A stretch of DNA of 64,000 bases, taken from the NCBI GenBank assembly GCA_964532485.1, contig CAZHKE010000001.1, positions 62,001 through 126,000 on the forward strand, in the 5' to 3' direction. The DNA is from DATBSK01 sp964532485 (GTDB taxonomy: Bacteria; Actinomycetota; Acidimicrobiia; IMCC26256; PALSA-555). Position numbers and translations under genes: made by a program. Positions 1 to 8,795 of the stretch are shown piece by piece; within the stretch, counting starts at the first letter, position 1; each line of letters begins with the position of its first letter. Below the pieces are notes generated by a model. The model searched no databases and had not been told where the DNA came from. It worked only from the letters and a program-made list of their open reading frames with translations.

Positions 1-54
1 TGCCCTGACATCCCGTTGACCGCTCGTCTGCAGGCCAGGAGCATCGTAACCGTC

Positions 55-1008
55 ATGAGCATCAGGAGCAGAGCCCTCCCCGTCGCCTTCGGGCTCGTCA
101 TCGCGATCGTCGTCGTCGTCTCGGCCGGTGCCGGCCGGGCGGCGACGTCGACGCGCGCCGACGACACGTCGGGTAGGGAGGTCTGTCGCCCCGGGCCCGA
201 TGCCGTCCGGAACCTCGAGTACGAGACGATCGACGGCGTCGGCGCCAACCTCCTGTCGCTCGACCTCTACCTGCCGGCGACCGGGAACTCGTGCGCCCCC
301 GTGCCGCTGGTCATCGGCGTCCACGGCGGCGGCTGGATCGTCGGTGACAAGCGCGGGTTCACGGGCGACAAGGCGAAGCTGTTCAACGGGCAGGGGTGGG
401 CGTTCGCGAACGTCAACTACCGGCTCAGCGCGCGCAACCAGGATCCGCCGGTCCGCTACCCGACGCACAACGAGGACGTGGCTCGGGCCGTCGCATGGCT
501 GTTCGACCACGCCCAGGAGTACGGGCTCGATACCGACCACGTCGGGATCCTGGGGCACTCGGCCGGCGCGCAGATCGTCGCGTCCCTGACGACCGACGAG
601 CGCTACCTCGACGACGTGGGTCTCGGTCTCGACGAGATCCAGTGCTCGTTCCCGGACGACACGGAAGGCTTCGACGTCGTGGCCCGCGTCGCCGCCGGCA
701 ACCGCGGGGCGCGTCTCTACGCGGCGATCTTCGGCGCTGATCCCGAGACCCAGCGCGAGGCGTCACCGATCGAGCACGTCGAGGCGGGCAAGGACATCCC
801 CTCGATGCTGCTCGTGCAGCGCGGTAGGCCCTCTCGTGTCGCGCAGCTGGATGAGTTCGCGGACGCGCTCCGGGCGGCCGACGTCGACGTGCAGGTCATC
901 GACGCAACCGGCTACAGCCACATGCAGGTGAACGACCTCGTCGGCTCGACGGTCGACCCGATCATGACGAAGCCGGTGACGGCGTTCTTCGACGATTGCT
1001 TCTCCTGA
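55..1008 (+). CDS. Secreted alpha/beta hydrolase (esterase/lipase, BD-FAE-like)
   Basis: About 317 residues. Starting at the ATG at 55 gives a classic signal peptide (basic start, then a run of Ala/Val/Ile, then an Ala-rich cleavage area), so I prefer it to the TTG 13 codons upstream. An HGGGW oxyanion-hole motif lies near residue 90 and a GHSAG nucleophile elbow near 170; a late SHMQ may carry the catalytic His. These are typical of secreted carboxylesterases and feruloyl-esterase-like hydrolases. It probably cleaves an ester outside the membrane; the substrate is unknown. It stands alone before a gene with its own promoter. Confidence 0.85.
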   Translation: MSIRSRALPVAFGLVIAIVVVVSAGAGRAATSTRADDTSGREVCRPGPDAVRNLEYETIDGVGANLLSLDLYLPATGNSCAPVPLVIGVHGGGWIVGDKRGFTGDKAKLFNGQGWAFANVNYRLSARNQDPPVRYPTHNEDVARAVAWLFDHAQEYGLDTDHVGILGHSAGAQIVASLTTDERYLDDVGLGLDEIQCSFPDDTEGFDVVARVAAGNRGARLYAAIFGADPETQREASPIEHVEAGKDIPSMLLVQRGRPSRVAQLDEFADALRAADVDVQVIDATGYSHMQVNDLVGSTVDPIMTKPVTAFFDDCFS

Positions 1009-1030
1009 CCCGGCGTCGCCGGCTCGTGGA

Positions 1031-1036
1031 TAGTGT
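1031..1036 (+). promoter_or_regulatory. Leaderless -10 box (TAGTGT)
   Basis: TAGTGT is followed by six bases and then the ATG at 1043. This is the spacing expected when transcription starts at the A of the start codon, and there is no Shine-Dalgarno sequence. The same layout recurs at about ten genes in the window. Confidence 0.5.
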
Positions 1037-1042
1037 CATCGC

Positions 1043-1984
1043 ATGACGACGACGTTCGGTCTCCAGCTCCCCAACTTCTCGCTCCACGTCCCCGACTCAG
1101 CGCTGTTCGACGGGATCGTCGAGATGGCGGTCGCCGGCGAGGAGAGCGGCTTCTCGTCAGTGTGGGTGATGGACCACCTGTACCAGCTGCCTGCGCTCGG
1201 CGGTGAGAACCAGCCGATGCTCGAGGCGTACACGCTCCTCGGCGCCCTCGCCGCACGCACGCGCAGCGCGCAGCTCGGCACCCTCGTCACCGGAGTGACG
1301 TACCGCAATCCCGCGATCCTGGCGAAGCAGGTGACGACGCTCGACGTCGTGAGCGGCGGCCGTGCGATCCTCGGGATCGGCGCCGCGTGGCACGACGTCG
1401 AGCACGTCGCCTTCGGGGTCGACTTCCCCGGCGCAGGCGAGCGCCTCGACCGGCTCGAGGAGGCCCTTCAGATCTGCCGGGCCATGTTCACCGAGGAAGC
1501 GCCCACCTTCACCGGGGCGCACTACCGCGTCGAGGGCGTGCGCAACCTCCCGCGGCCGATTCGCCCGGATGGCATCCCGATCATGGTCGGCGGTGGGGGA
1601 GAGCGGCGGACGCTGCGGCTCGTCGCGCAGTACGCCGACCAGTGCAACGTCTCGGGCGACCTCGACACGGTCTGTCACAAGCTCGAGGTGCTGCGCGGCC
1701 ACTGCGCCGAGGTCGGCCGCGACCCCTCCGAGATCCGCACGACGCGGCTCGGCTCGCTGTTCCTCACCGACAGCGAGCAGCAGACGATCGACACGCGGGC
1801 GATGCTCATCGACCTCGCCGGCGAGGAGTTCGCCGCGGGCTGCACCGTCGGCACCGACGACGAAGTCGTCGAGCAGGTCGCGGTGATGATCGATGCCGGC
1901 GTCGACGAGCCGATCTTCAACCTGCCGTTCTCCGACTCCGCCGCGATCCGTCGCGCGGGCGAGCTGCTGTCGAAGATGTTCTGA
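1043..1984 (+). CDS. LLM-class F420-dependent oxidoreductase
   Basis: 313 residues of the bacterial-luciferase-like TIM-barrel family. It opens FGLQLPNF, continues with a SVWVMDHLYQLP segment and the GGRAILGIGAAWH signature, and has the IMVGGGGERRTL motif typical of the Rv1855c-like F420-dependent group. Members use reduced F420 (some use FMNH2) for hydride transfer on a cytosolic substrate, which cannot be told from sequence. It is a single gene with a leaderless promoter, converging on the MFS gene; the 58 bases between them hold nothing I can name. Confidence 0.85.
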   Translation: MTTTFGLQLPNFSLHVPDSALFDGIVEMAVAGEESGFSSVWVMDHLYQLPALGGENQPMLEAYTLLGALAARTRSAQLGTLVTGVTYRNPAILAKQVTTLDVVSGGRAILGIGAAWHDVEHVAFGVDFPGAGERLDRLEEALQICRAMFTEEAPTFTGAHYRVEGVRNLPRPIRPDGIPIMVGGGGERRTLRLVAQYADQCNVSGDLDTVCHKLEVLRGHCAEVGRDPSEIRTTRLGSLFLTDSEQQTIDTRAMLIDLAGEEFAAGCTVGTDDEVVEQVAVMIDAGVDEPIFNLPFSDSAAIRRAGELLSKMF

Positions 1985-2042
1985 TCGACGGCCCGCGTGC
2001 TCGGAGCGTGTGACGCGCTCTGGGGCGCTCACGTCACGCGCG

Positions 2043-3662
2043 TCACGCGCCGGCCGTCGCGCCGGGTTGCTGGTCGGGCAGTCGTCGACTCGCGAACATC
2101 GCGAGGAGAGCGAAGATCGCGAGGATCGCGAGCGCGGCGCGCAGGCCTTCGATTCGGGCGTCGGCGTTCTCGTCGACGATCGCCTCGGCGGTGTCGGCTG
2201 AGACGTCGGCCTTCTCCAGGTCCTGCTCGAGGTCGGCGTCCGAGACGAAGGGGATACCGCTGGCGAGCTCGGTCGACGCGCTCGTCGCCACCTTGTCGGG
2301 GACATCGGGGTTCCCCGCGAGACCGGACAGGAACGAGCTCGTGAGGATCGTGATGAGCACTGCACCCGCCACCGCGGTGCCGATCGACGCGCCGAGGTTC
2401 GTGACCGTGTTCTGAAGGCCGCCGACCTCGGCGCTCTGGTCGTCGGGCACCGACGACACCGTCACCGCCCCGAGCTGCGACGCGAGCGCGCCGATCCCGA
2501 GCCCGGCGAGCAGCATCGGCCAGGTCGTGATCTCGGCTCCCGCGCCCTCGTCGAGCAGCGCCATGAGCACGACGATGCCGAGGAACAAGATCACGAAGCC
2601 GAGCCGCACGATCCGACGCGGCGACGCGTGCGGGAGCACCTTCGGGATCCCGACCGCGGCGATCAGCAGCGTGATCGAGAGCGGGAGCAGCCGGACGCCC
2701 GTGTCGATGGCCGATAGCCCGAGCGCGACCGAGAGGAACAGCGGCACCACGAAGAAGAGCCCCATCTGGAGCAGGTACTGGAAGAAGAAGGCGGTGAGAC
2801 CGCCGCGCAGCGTCGCGTTGCGCAGCATGGCGGGGTTCACCAACGGCTCCGCGCCGCGCCGGAGCCGATGGATCTCCCAGAGCATGAAGCCCCAGAGCAC
2901 GAGCCCGCCGAGCAGGACGAGCCAGATCGCCGGCGAGAGGCCCAACCACTCGGGCGCGCCCTCCTTGGGTATGACGAGTCCCCAGCTCCCCGCCTTCAGG
3001 ATGCCGTACACGACGAGGCCGAGCCCGAGCGCCGAGAGGCCGGTGCCGACGAGGTCGAGCCGGACACGCTCCTCGGGCGGCGCGTCGGCCATGCGGCGCG
3101 TGAGCGCGAGGATCGCGAGCACGACGAGCACCTCACCCGCGAACACGTATCGCCACGACGCGTACGTCGTGAGGAGCCCACCGATGAGCGGACCGGCGGC
3201 CACCGCGATGGCGCCGGCTGCCGCGACGAGCCCGTAGGCGCGGGGTCGATCGGGGCGGCCGAAGTTCGACGCCACGAGCGCGACGATCGCGGGGAGGATC
3301 AGCGCGGCCCCGATGCCCTCGAGCACGGACCATCCGATCATCAGCACGGCGAGACTCGGTGAGATGGCCGTGACGAACGATCCGCTCCCATAGATGATGC
3401 AGCCGATCGCGAACGCCCGCTTGCGTCCGATGATCGCGCCGATCTTGCCGCCCGTGATCATGAACGCGGCCATCACGAGCGTGTAGAATGTGATCGCAGT
3501 CTGGATCCCCGTGACCGTCGTGCCGACGTCCTTGGCGACCGTCGCGATCGCGACGTTCATCACCGACGTGTCGAGCGTCATCAGGAACTGGGCTGACGCG
3601 AGGGTCAGCAGCGCCAAGCCGGCTGCGCTCTTCTCGGCTGCGTTCGTGGTTGGCGATGTCAT
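2043..3662 (-). CDS. DHA2-family MFS drug/metabolite exporter (14 TM)
   Basis: 539 residues with many hydrophobic segments. The first helix carries FLMTLDTSVMNVAIATVAKD, the EmrB/QacA motif of 14-TM proton antiporters. The segment GGKIGAIIGRKRAF after helix 2 is the MFS motif A region. A long periplasmic loop near residues 450-500 is Ala/Asp-rich. It starts 15 bases after the acyl-CoA ligase at 3678-5243, so the two are probably co-transcribed, which suggests export of a pathway intermediate or toxic lipid (inference). Confidence 0.88.
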   Translation of the reverse strand: MTSPTTNAAEKSAAGLALLTLASAQFLMTLDTSVMNVAIATVAKDVGTTVTGIQTAITFYTLVMAAFMITGGKIGAIIGRKRAFAIGCIIYGSGSFVTAISPSLAVLMIGWSVLEGIGAALILPAIVALVASNFGRPDRPRAYGLVAAAGAIAVAAGPLIGGLLTTYASWRYVFAGEVLVVLAILALTRRMADAPPEERVRLDLVGTGLSALGLGLVVYGILKAGSWGLVIPKEGAPEWLGLSPAIWLVLLGGLVLWGFMLWEIHRLRRGAEPLVNPAMLRNATLRGGLTAFFFQYLLQMGLFFVVPLFLSVALGLSAIDTGVRLLPLSITLLIAAVGIPKVLPHASPRRIVRLGFVILFLGIVVLMALLDEGAGAEITTWPMLLAGLGIGALASQLGAVTVSSVPDDQSAEVGGLQNTVTNLGASIGTAVAGAVLITILTSSFLSGLAGNPDVPDKVATSASTELASGIPFVSDADLEQDLEKADVSADTAEAIVDENADARIEGLRAALAILAIFALLAMFASRRLPDQQPGATAGA

Positions 3663-3677
3663 CGGGGCAGCTCTCGA

Positions 3678-5243
3678 CTAGATCGCGCGCTCGCGGCCTT
3701 CCCAGTACGGGTCGCGCAGCTTGCGCTTGTAGAGCTTCCCGTTGGGGTCGCGCGGCATCTCGGTGGTGAAGTCGATCGACTTGGGCCGCTTGTACTTGGC
3801 GAGCCGCTCGGCCGACCACTCGAGGATCTCCCGTTCGAGCTCCTCGTCGCCCTCGACGCCCTCGACCGGCTCGATGACGGCCTTGACCTCTTCGCCCCAG
3901 TCCTCGTGGGGGATGCCGAACACCGCGACATCGGCGACCCTCGGGTGCATGATCAGCTCGCTCTCGATCTCGGCGGGGTAGATGTTCGCCCCGCCGGAGA
4001 TGATCATGTCGATCTTGCGATCGGAGAGGAAGAGCCAGCCCTCGTCGTCGAGGTAGCCGACGTCACCGACGGTGAAGAACTTGCCCTGTCGGCTCTTCTC
4101 CGTCTTCTCCTTGTCCTTGTAGTACTCGAAGTTGCCCGTCATCATGTGCATGTAGACGGTGCCGACCTGGTTGGGCGGGAGCTCGTTGCCGTCGTCGTCG
4201 AGGATCACGATCTCCGAGATCGGCCACGCACGTCCGACCGTGCCGGGGTGCTCGAGCCACTCGTCGGCGAACACGATCGTGCCGCCGCCCTCGCTCGCCG
4301 CGTAGTACTCGTCGATGACCGGTCCCCACCACTCGATCATCTGGCGCTTCACCTCGGGTGGGCACGGCGCCGCCGCGTGCACCATGTGACGCAGCGAGGA
4401 CACGTCGTACTTCGCTCGCTCTGCTTCCGGCACGTTGAGCAGTCGGACGAACTGCGTCGGCACCATGTGCGTGTTGGTCACCTTGTACTTGTCGATCAGG
4501 TGCAGCATCTGCGGTGCGGTCCACTTGTCCATCAGCACGACTGTGTGCCCGATGTTGATCGCCGAGCCCGAGAAGTTGAGGACGGCCGTGTGGTACAGCG
4601 GCGATCCGACGATGTGCACGTTGTCCTCGAACGGCTGCAGCCGGAACATGTACAGCATCCCGCCGAACCCGTTGCCGGCGGTCTCGGGATCGACGCCGGG
4701 CAGCGTGCGGCGCACACCCTTGGGCTTGCCCGTCGTGCCCGACGTGTAGTTCATGATCATGCCGGCGGTGCGGTCGGGTGGATCGGACGTTGGTTGCCCG
4801 GCCTTGAGCTCTTCGAAGGCGCGGAAGCCGGGGATCTCGCCGCCGACGGCGAAACGGCCCTCGGCGGGGAAGTCGATCTCGTCGGCTGCGGCCTCGGCGT
4901 CGTCTCGGAACCGCGCGTGGGCGACGAAGGCCTTCGCCTCGCAGTCGTCGACGATGTACGCGATCTCGGGCCCGACGAGGTGCCAGTTGATCGGGATCAG
5001 GTAGAAGCCCGCCTGGGTGACGGCAAGGAAGAGCTCGAACACCTCGGTGCAGTTGGGGAGCAGCATCGCGATCGCGTCGCCGGGCTCGAAGCCCATCGCG
5101 CGCAGTCCGTGCACGAGCTGGTTCGCCGAACCGAGCAGCTCACCGGCCGAGATCTCGCGCTCGTCGGGGTCGACGAGGGCGAGGTGGTCGGGCCGGGCCT
5201 TGGCGATGTCCCAGAAGCCGAGGGTCGCCGGTACTTCCATCAT
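3678..5243 (-). CDS. AMP-binding acyl-CoA ligase (FadD family)
   Basis: 521 residues, full length for an ANL-superfamily acyl-CoA synthetase. It has the P-loop NYTSGTTGKPKGVRR (about residue 165-180), an atypical YYAASEGGG at the YGxTE position, GWLFLSDRKIDMIISGGANIYPAEIE as the hinge region (split here: SDRKIDMI, then GGANIYP), and the C-terminal catalytic Lys in PNGKLYKRKL. It activates a carboxylate to the adenylate and then the CoA thioester. It is followed on the same strand by the MFS exporter. The chain preference cannot be read from sequence. Confidence 0.88.
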   Translation of the reverse strand: MMEVPATLGFWDIAKARPDHLALVDPDEREISAGELLGSANQLVHGLRAMGFEPGDAIAMLLPNCTEVFELFLAVTQAGFYLIPINWHLVGPEIAYIVDDCEAKAFVAHARFRDDAEAAADEIDFPAEGRFAVGGEIPGFRAFEELKAGQPTSDPPDRTAGMIMNYTSGTTGKPKGVRRTLPGVDPETAGNGFGGMLYMFRLQPFEDNVHIVGSPLYHTAVLNFSGSAINIGHTVVLMDKWTAPQMLHLIDKYKVTNTHMVPTQFVRLLNVPEAERAKYDVSSLRHMVHAAAPCPPEVKRQMIEWWGPVIDEYYAASEGGGTIVFADEWLEHPGTVGRAWPISEIVILDDDGNELPPNQVGTVYMHMMTGNFEYYKDKEKTEKSRQGKFFTVGDVGYLDDEGWLFLSDRKIDMIISGGANIYPAEIESELIMHPRVADVAVFGIPHEDWGEEVKAVIEPVEGVEGDEELEREILEWSAERLAKYKRPKSIDFTTEMPRDPNGKLYKRKLRDPYWEGRERAI

Positions 5244-5259
5244 GCTGCGCTCACTCTCT

Positions 5260-5282
5260 GCGGGCCGAGGTACCCGGCCCGC
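5260..5282. repeat. Intergenic palindrome family B, copy 1
   Basis: Arms GCGGGCCG (5260-5267) and CGGCCCGC (5275-5282) around a GGTACC centre, lying between two tandem ligase genes. The flanks (CTCTCTGCGG on one side, CCGCGGTCGTTCGC on the other) match those of the copies at 7080 and 17967, so this is a dispersed repeat and not a chance hairpin. Confidence 0.55.
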
Positions 5283-5304
5283 GGTCGTTCGCTTGCTGGC
5301 GAGC

Positions 5305-7026
5305 TCACTCGCTGCGCTCGTTCACCGCGATCCTCTTCGCCTGGCGGTAGTCGGGCTTGCCGACGGGCGTGCGGGGGATCTCGTCGGTGACGTGCAGCTG
5401 TCGAGGCACCTTGTAGCCCGCGATCTTGGTCCGACAGAAGGCCTGGAGCTCGGCGAGCTCGAGCATCGCGCCCGGGCGGGGCGTGACGATGGCCACGACG
5501 CGCTCCTGGAACCGCTCGTCCGGGACACCCACGACCACGGCGTCGAACACGTCGCGGTGCGCCTTGAGCGCCGCCTCCACCTCCTCGGGGTACACCTTCT
5601 CGCCGCCGGTGTTGATGCACACCGAGCCGCGCCCGAGCAGGTTCAGCGTGCCGTCGTCGTCGATCGTCGCGGAGTCGCCGGGGATCACCCAGCGCTCTCC
5701 GTCGGGGTCGACGAGGAACGTCGCGGCGGTCTTCTCCTCGTCCTTGTAGTAGCCGAGCGGGATGTGCCCACGGCGGGCCAGCTTGCCGACCTGGCCCGAG
5801 CCCGGCTTCACGGGGCGTCCCTCCTCGTCGAGCACGTTCGTCGTCGGGTTCATCGTGAAGCGCGGGCCGCCGCGCTCGAGATCCATGACCGTACCGGCGT
5901 GGCCGGTCTCCGACGCGCCGAAGCTGTCCATCACCATTGCGTTCGGCAGGAGCGCCTGGAGCTCCTCGCGGATCGCCTTCGACAGGATCGCGCCACCCGA
6001 CCCGACGACGAGCACCGAGGACAGGTCGTAGTCGTCGTCGGGGTCCTCGATCGCGTCGGCGAGCGGGCGCGCCATCGCGTCCCCGACCACCATGATCGAC
6101 GTGGCGTGCTCGTCGGACGCGATGCGGGCGACGTGCTGGCCGTCGAAGTGGTGATCGCAGTTGAGGACGACGGTGCCGCCTCCGAAGAAGCCGATGAAGG
6201 TCGTCCACTGGCCACCGCCGTGCATCACCGGGGAGTTCACGACGTTGACGTTGATCGCGTCGTCGCCGGCGACACGCCCGGCGAGCTCTTCGGGCGTGGT
6301 GATCGGCGCCTGGCCGAAGCCACCGCCGCCGAGGGCGGCGAAGAAGATGTCCTCGGCGCGCCACAGCACCCCCTTGGGCATCCCGGTCGTGCCCCCGGTG
6401 TAGAGGATGTAGAGATCGTCGGGCGAGCGGGGCGGGAAGCCGCGCTCGGGCGACGCGGCGGCGAGGGCGTCCTCGTAGTCGATCGCGCCGAGCTGGGCGA
6501 CGGCCTTCGCGACGGCTCCGCCCCGATCGGACGCAGACGCATCCCCGTCGTCGATGACCACGAAGTGCCGGAGCTTCGGGGCGTCGCCGCGCACCTCGGC
6601 GACCATCGGGGCGAACGTCCGCTCGAAGACGATCGCAACCGCGTCGGAGTTGTCGAGCATGTAGCGCAGCTCGTCGGCGACGTACCGGTAGTTGACGTTG
6701 ATGACCGAAGCCCGGGCCTTGTAGATGCCGAGCTCGGCCTCGATCCACTCGGCCCGGTTCCACGAGAGCACCGCGACGTGGTCGCCGCTCGCGACGCCAT
6801 GGTCGAGCAGATGGTGGCCGAGGCGGTTGGCTCGCTCGTCGAGCTGGCGGTACGTCCACCGGACGTCGGTCCCTCGAGCGTGGCCGTTCGCCGGAGCCGG
6901 GCACACGAGCGCCGTGCGGTCGGGGACGGTGTCGGCGACGATCTCGAAGAGGTCGGCGAGGTTGAACGTCCGGGTGGAGGCCCGCTCCGGAGTCGGGTTG
7001 CCGGACACGGCCGGTGAGTAGAACAT
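5305..7026 (-). CDS. Acyl-CoA ligase, FadD19/FadD17-like (steroid-type)
   Basis: 573 residues. The ATG at 7026 (MFYSPAVSG) is chosen because the upstream open frame is Pro/Arg-rich read-through across the repeat. The P-loop ILYTGGTTGMPKGVLWR, the SFGASETGH motif and the C-terminal GKPDYRQAKR are hallmarks of the mycobacterial FadD17/FadD19 group; FadD19 activates C-24-branched sterol side chains. The ligase at 22830 shares all three motifs, so the two are paralogues. It is transcribed away from the SDR operon at 7116, with an 89-base divergent region between. A steroid substrate is an inference. Confidence 0.87.
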   Translation of the reverse strand: MFYSPAVSGNPTPERASTRTFNLADLFEIVADTVPDRTALVCPAPANGHARGTDVRWTYRQLDERANRLGHHLLDHGVASGDHVAVLSWNRAEWIEAELGIYKARASVINVNYRYVADELRYMLDNSDAVAIVFERTFAPMVAEVRGDAPKLRHFVVIDDGDASASDRGGAVAKAVAQLGAIDYEDALAAASPERGFPPRSPDDLYILYTGGTTGMPKGVLWRAEDIFFAALGGGGFGQAPITTPEELAGRVAGDDAINVNVVNSPVMHGGGQWTTFIGFFGGGTVVLNCDHHFDGQHVARIASDEHATSIMVVGDAMARPLADAIEDPDDDYDLSSVLVVGSGGAILSKAIREELQALLPNAMVMDSFGASETGHAGTVMDLERGGPRFTMNPTTNVLDEEGRPVKPGSGQVGKLARRGHIPLGYYKDEEKTAATFLVDPDGERWVIPGDSATIDDDGTLNLLGRGSVCINTGGEKVYPEEVEAALKAHRDVFDAVVVGVPDERFQERVVAIVTPRPGAMLELAELQAFCRTKIAGYKVPRQLHVTDEIPRTPVGKPDYRQAKRIAVNERSE

Positions 7027-7079
7027 GTTCTCGTCCGCTGCCGCCAGCCCGGCGGGCGTCAGCTGCGGAGTGAGCGACC

Positions 7080-7102
7080 GCGGGCCGGGTATCCCGGTCC
7101 GC
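7080..7102. repeat. Intergenic palindrome family B, copy 2
   Basis: Arms GCGGGCCGGG and CCCGGTCCGC around TAT (one G:T pair). The flanks GAGCGACC and CAGCGAAGG match copy 1 in reverse. It sits between two divergent genes, where a transcription terminator would make no sense, so a regulatory or selfish-repeat role is more likely. Confidence 0.55.
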
Positions 7103-7115
7103 AGCGAAGGACGCA

Positions 7116-7931
7116 ATGGAGATGAGCGACACGGCGGGGTTGCTGGACGGACGGGTCGCCGTCGTCTCGGGGATCGGCCCCGGGATGGGCCGGGCGATCG
7201 CGCTGGAGCTGGCCCGGGCCGGGGCCGACGTGGCGCTGGCCGCTCGCCGGGAGGTGTCCATGGCACCCGTCGCCGAGGAGATCGCGGCGCTCGGGCGCCG
7301 GGTCGTCACGGTGGCGACAGACATCGCCGAGGCCGCGGCGTGCGCCCGACTCGCCGAGACCGCGGCCGCCGAGCTCGGGCAGGTCGACGTGCTCGTGAAC
7401 AACGCGTTCGCCGAGGAGGACTGGCACGACCCGTTCGACGGGTTCGAACCGGAGCGCTGGCGCCGGCCGATCGACGTCAACGTGTTCGGCACGCTCCAAC
7501 TCACGCAGGCGTGCGTGCCCCATCTTCGCAAGGCCGTCGCCGACCACGGCGACGCGTCCGTCGTGATGATCACGACGCTGTCGGTGCGCAACCCCATCCC
7601 GCTGCTGGCGGGCTACGCGGCGTCGAAGCGCGCGCTGACCACGGCCGCGCACGTGCTCGCGAAGGAGCTCGGCCCGTCGAAGGTGCGCGTCAACTGCGTC
7701 GCGCCCGGGCACATACGCGGTGGGTCGCTCGACGAGTACTTCGAGTGGATCGCCGAGCAGCGCCAGATCGCGCCCACCGAGGTCGCCGACGAGATCGCGG
7801 CGATGAACCCGCTGCACCACATCGCGTCACCGGAGGAGATCGCGCCCGCCGTCTTGTTCTTCGCGTCGCCACTGGCGCGGGTCGTCACGGGCCAGACGCT
7901 CGACGTGAACTGCGGCCGCACCATGAGCTGA
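7116..7931 (+). CDS. SDR-family oxidoreductase
   Basis: 271 residues from the ATG at 7116 (an in-frame ATG at 7122 is also possible; GAAGGA lies upstream). The cofactor motif is SGIGPGMG near residue 20. A NNAF segment replaces the usual NNAG. The catalytic YAASK follows a TLS serine by the normal spacing, near residue 167. The C-terminus VTGQTLDVNCG is typical. It is a close paralogue of the next gene: both have SGIGPG[ML]G and an ending of the form TGQ[TA]LDVN, which suggests a tandem duplication and perhaps a hetero-oligomer. It is the first gene of the plus-strand operon reaching the P450 and later SDRs. Confidence 0.86.
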   Translation: MEMSDTAGLLDGRVAVVSGIGPGMGRAIALELARAGADVALAARREVSMAPVAEEIAALGRRVVTVATDIAEAAACARLAETAAAELGQVDVLVNNAFAEEDWHDPFDGFEPERWRRPIDVNVFGTLQLTQACVPHLRKAVADHGDASVVMITTLSVRNPIPLLAGYAASKRALTTAAHVLAKELGPSKVRVNCVAPGHIRGGSLDEYFEWIAEQRQIAPTEVADEIAAMNPLHHIASPEEIAPAVLFFASPLARVVTGQTLDVNCGRTMS

Positions 7932-7952
7932 ACGGAGGCGTACCCCATTTGA

Positions 7953-7990
7953 TGCGTCTCTCACCCCGAGATGCGCGGGTGAGAGACGCA
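7953..7990. repeat. Intergenic palindrome family A, copy 1
   Basis: A perfect 14-bp stem TGCGTCTCTCACCC / GGGTGAGAGACGCA with a 10-base loop CGAGATGCGC, between two SDR genes. Copies at 16741 and 60889 share both stem and loop. No T-tract follows. It could slow or end transcription, but the conserved loop suggests more than a simple terminator. Confidence 0.7.
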
Positions 7991-8015
7991 ACCAGAGGAA
8001 AGGGAGCACACGCGG

Positions 8016-8795
8016 ATGTTGCTGAAGGACAAGCGTTGCATCGTCTCGGGGATCGGGCCGGGGCTGGGAAAGGAGATCGCGCTGGCGTTCGCCCGCGAGG
8101 GCGCCGACGTCGCGCTCGGCGCCCGCACCGAGTCGTACCTCGAGGAGGTGCACGGCGAGATCGAGGCGCTCGGCCGGCGAGCCGTGCACGTGCGCACCGA
8201 CATCACCGATCAGGCGCACTGTGACGCGCTCGTGCAGGCGACGGTGGACGCGTTCGGCGGCGTCGACGTGCTCGTGCACAACGCGTTCGCCCCCGACGTC
8301 TTCCAGCGCTTCGAGGACGTCGACCTCGCGGCATGGCGTCACATCATGGACGTGAACCTCTTCGGGAGCCTCCAGCTCACGAAGTCGGTCATCCCGCAGA
8401 TGAAGTCCCAGGGCGGCGGGTCGATCGTGTTCGTGAACTCGATGATCATCCGCAAGGTCCTGCCGCTCCAGGGTGGGTACGCCACGTCCAAGGGCGCGCT
8501 GATGACGGCTGCGCAGGTGCTCGCCAAGGAGCTCGGCCCCCACAAGATCCGCGTCAACTCGATCGTGCCCGGTTGGATGTGGGGCCCGTCGGTCGAGGGC
8601 TACATGCAGATCCTCGCCTCGGGATCGGGCAAGACGCCCCAGGACCACTACGACGAGATCGCGGCCGAGATCGCGCTCGGCGAGATCCCTCCCGACGACG
8701 ACTGCGCGAACGCGGCCGTCTTCTTCGCGTCCGACCTGTCGTCGGTCATCACCGGCCAGGCGCTCGACGTGAACGGCGGCGAGGTGTTCCACTGA
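8016..8795 (+). CDS. SDR-family oxidoreductase (paralogue of 7116)
   Basis: 259 residues. It has SGIGPGLG for NAD(P) binding near residue 13, HNAF in place of NNAG, and a complete catalytic set with a Ser-bearing VNSMIIR strand followed by YATSK near residue 156; it ends ITGQALDVNGGEVFH. Members reduce or oxidise hydroxyl/keto groups, for example on ring or side-chain CoA esters. Its stop codon overlaps the proposed start of the CoA transferase, indicating translational coupling. Confidence 0.87.
   Translation: MLLKDKRCIVSGIGPGLGKEIALAFAREGADVALGARTESYLEEVHGEIEALGRRAVHVRTDITDQAHCDALVQATVDAFGGVDVLVHNAFAPDVFQRFEDVDLAAWRHIMDVNLFGSLQLTKSVIPQMKSQGGGSIVFVNSMIIRKVLPLQGGYATSKGALMTAAQVLAKELGPHKIRVNSIVPGWMWGPSVEGYMQILASGSGKTPQDHYDEIAAEIALGEIPPDDDCANAAVFFASDLSSVITGQALDVNGGEVFH

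Noticed and set aside
5017..7017. A 666-codon plus-strand open frame opposite the ligase at 5305
   Set aside because: No motif; the minus strand has all ligase motifs in order.
7024..7266. Extension of the 5305 ligase upstream to 7266
   Set aside because: It would overlap the divergent SDR gene and translates to a Pro/Arg-rich string; ATG 7026 fits the family start.
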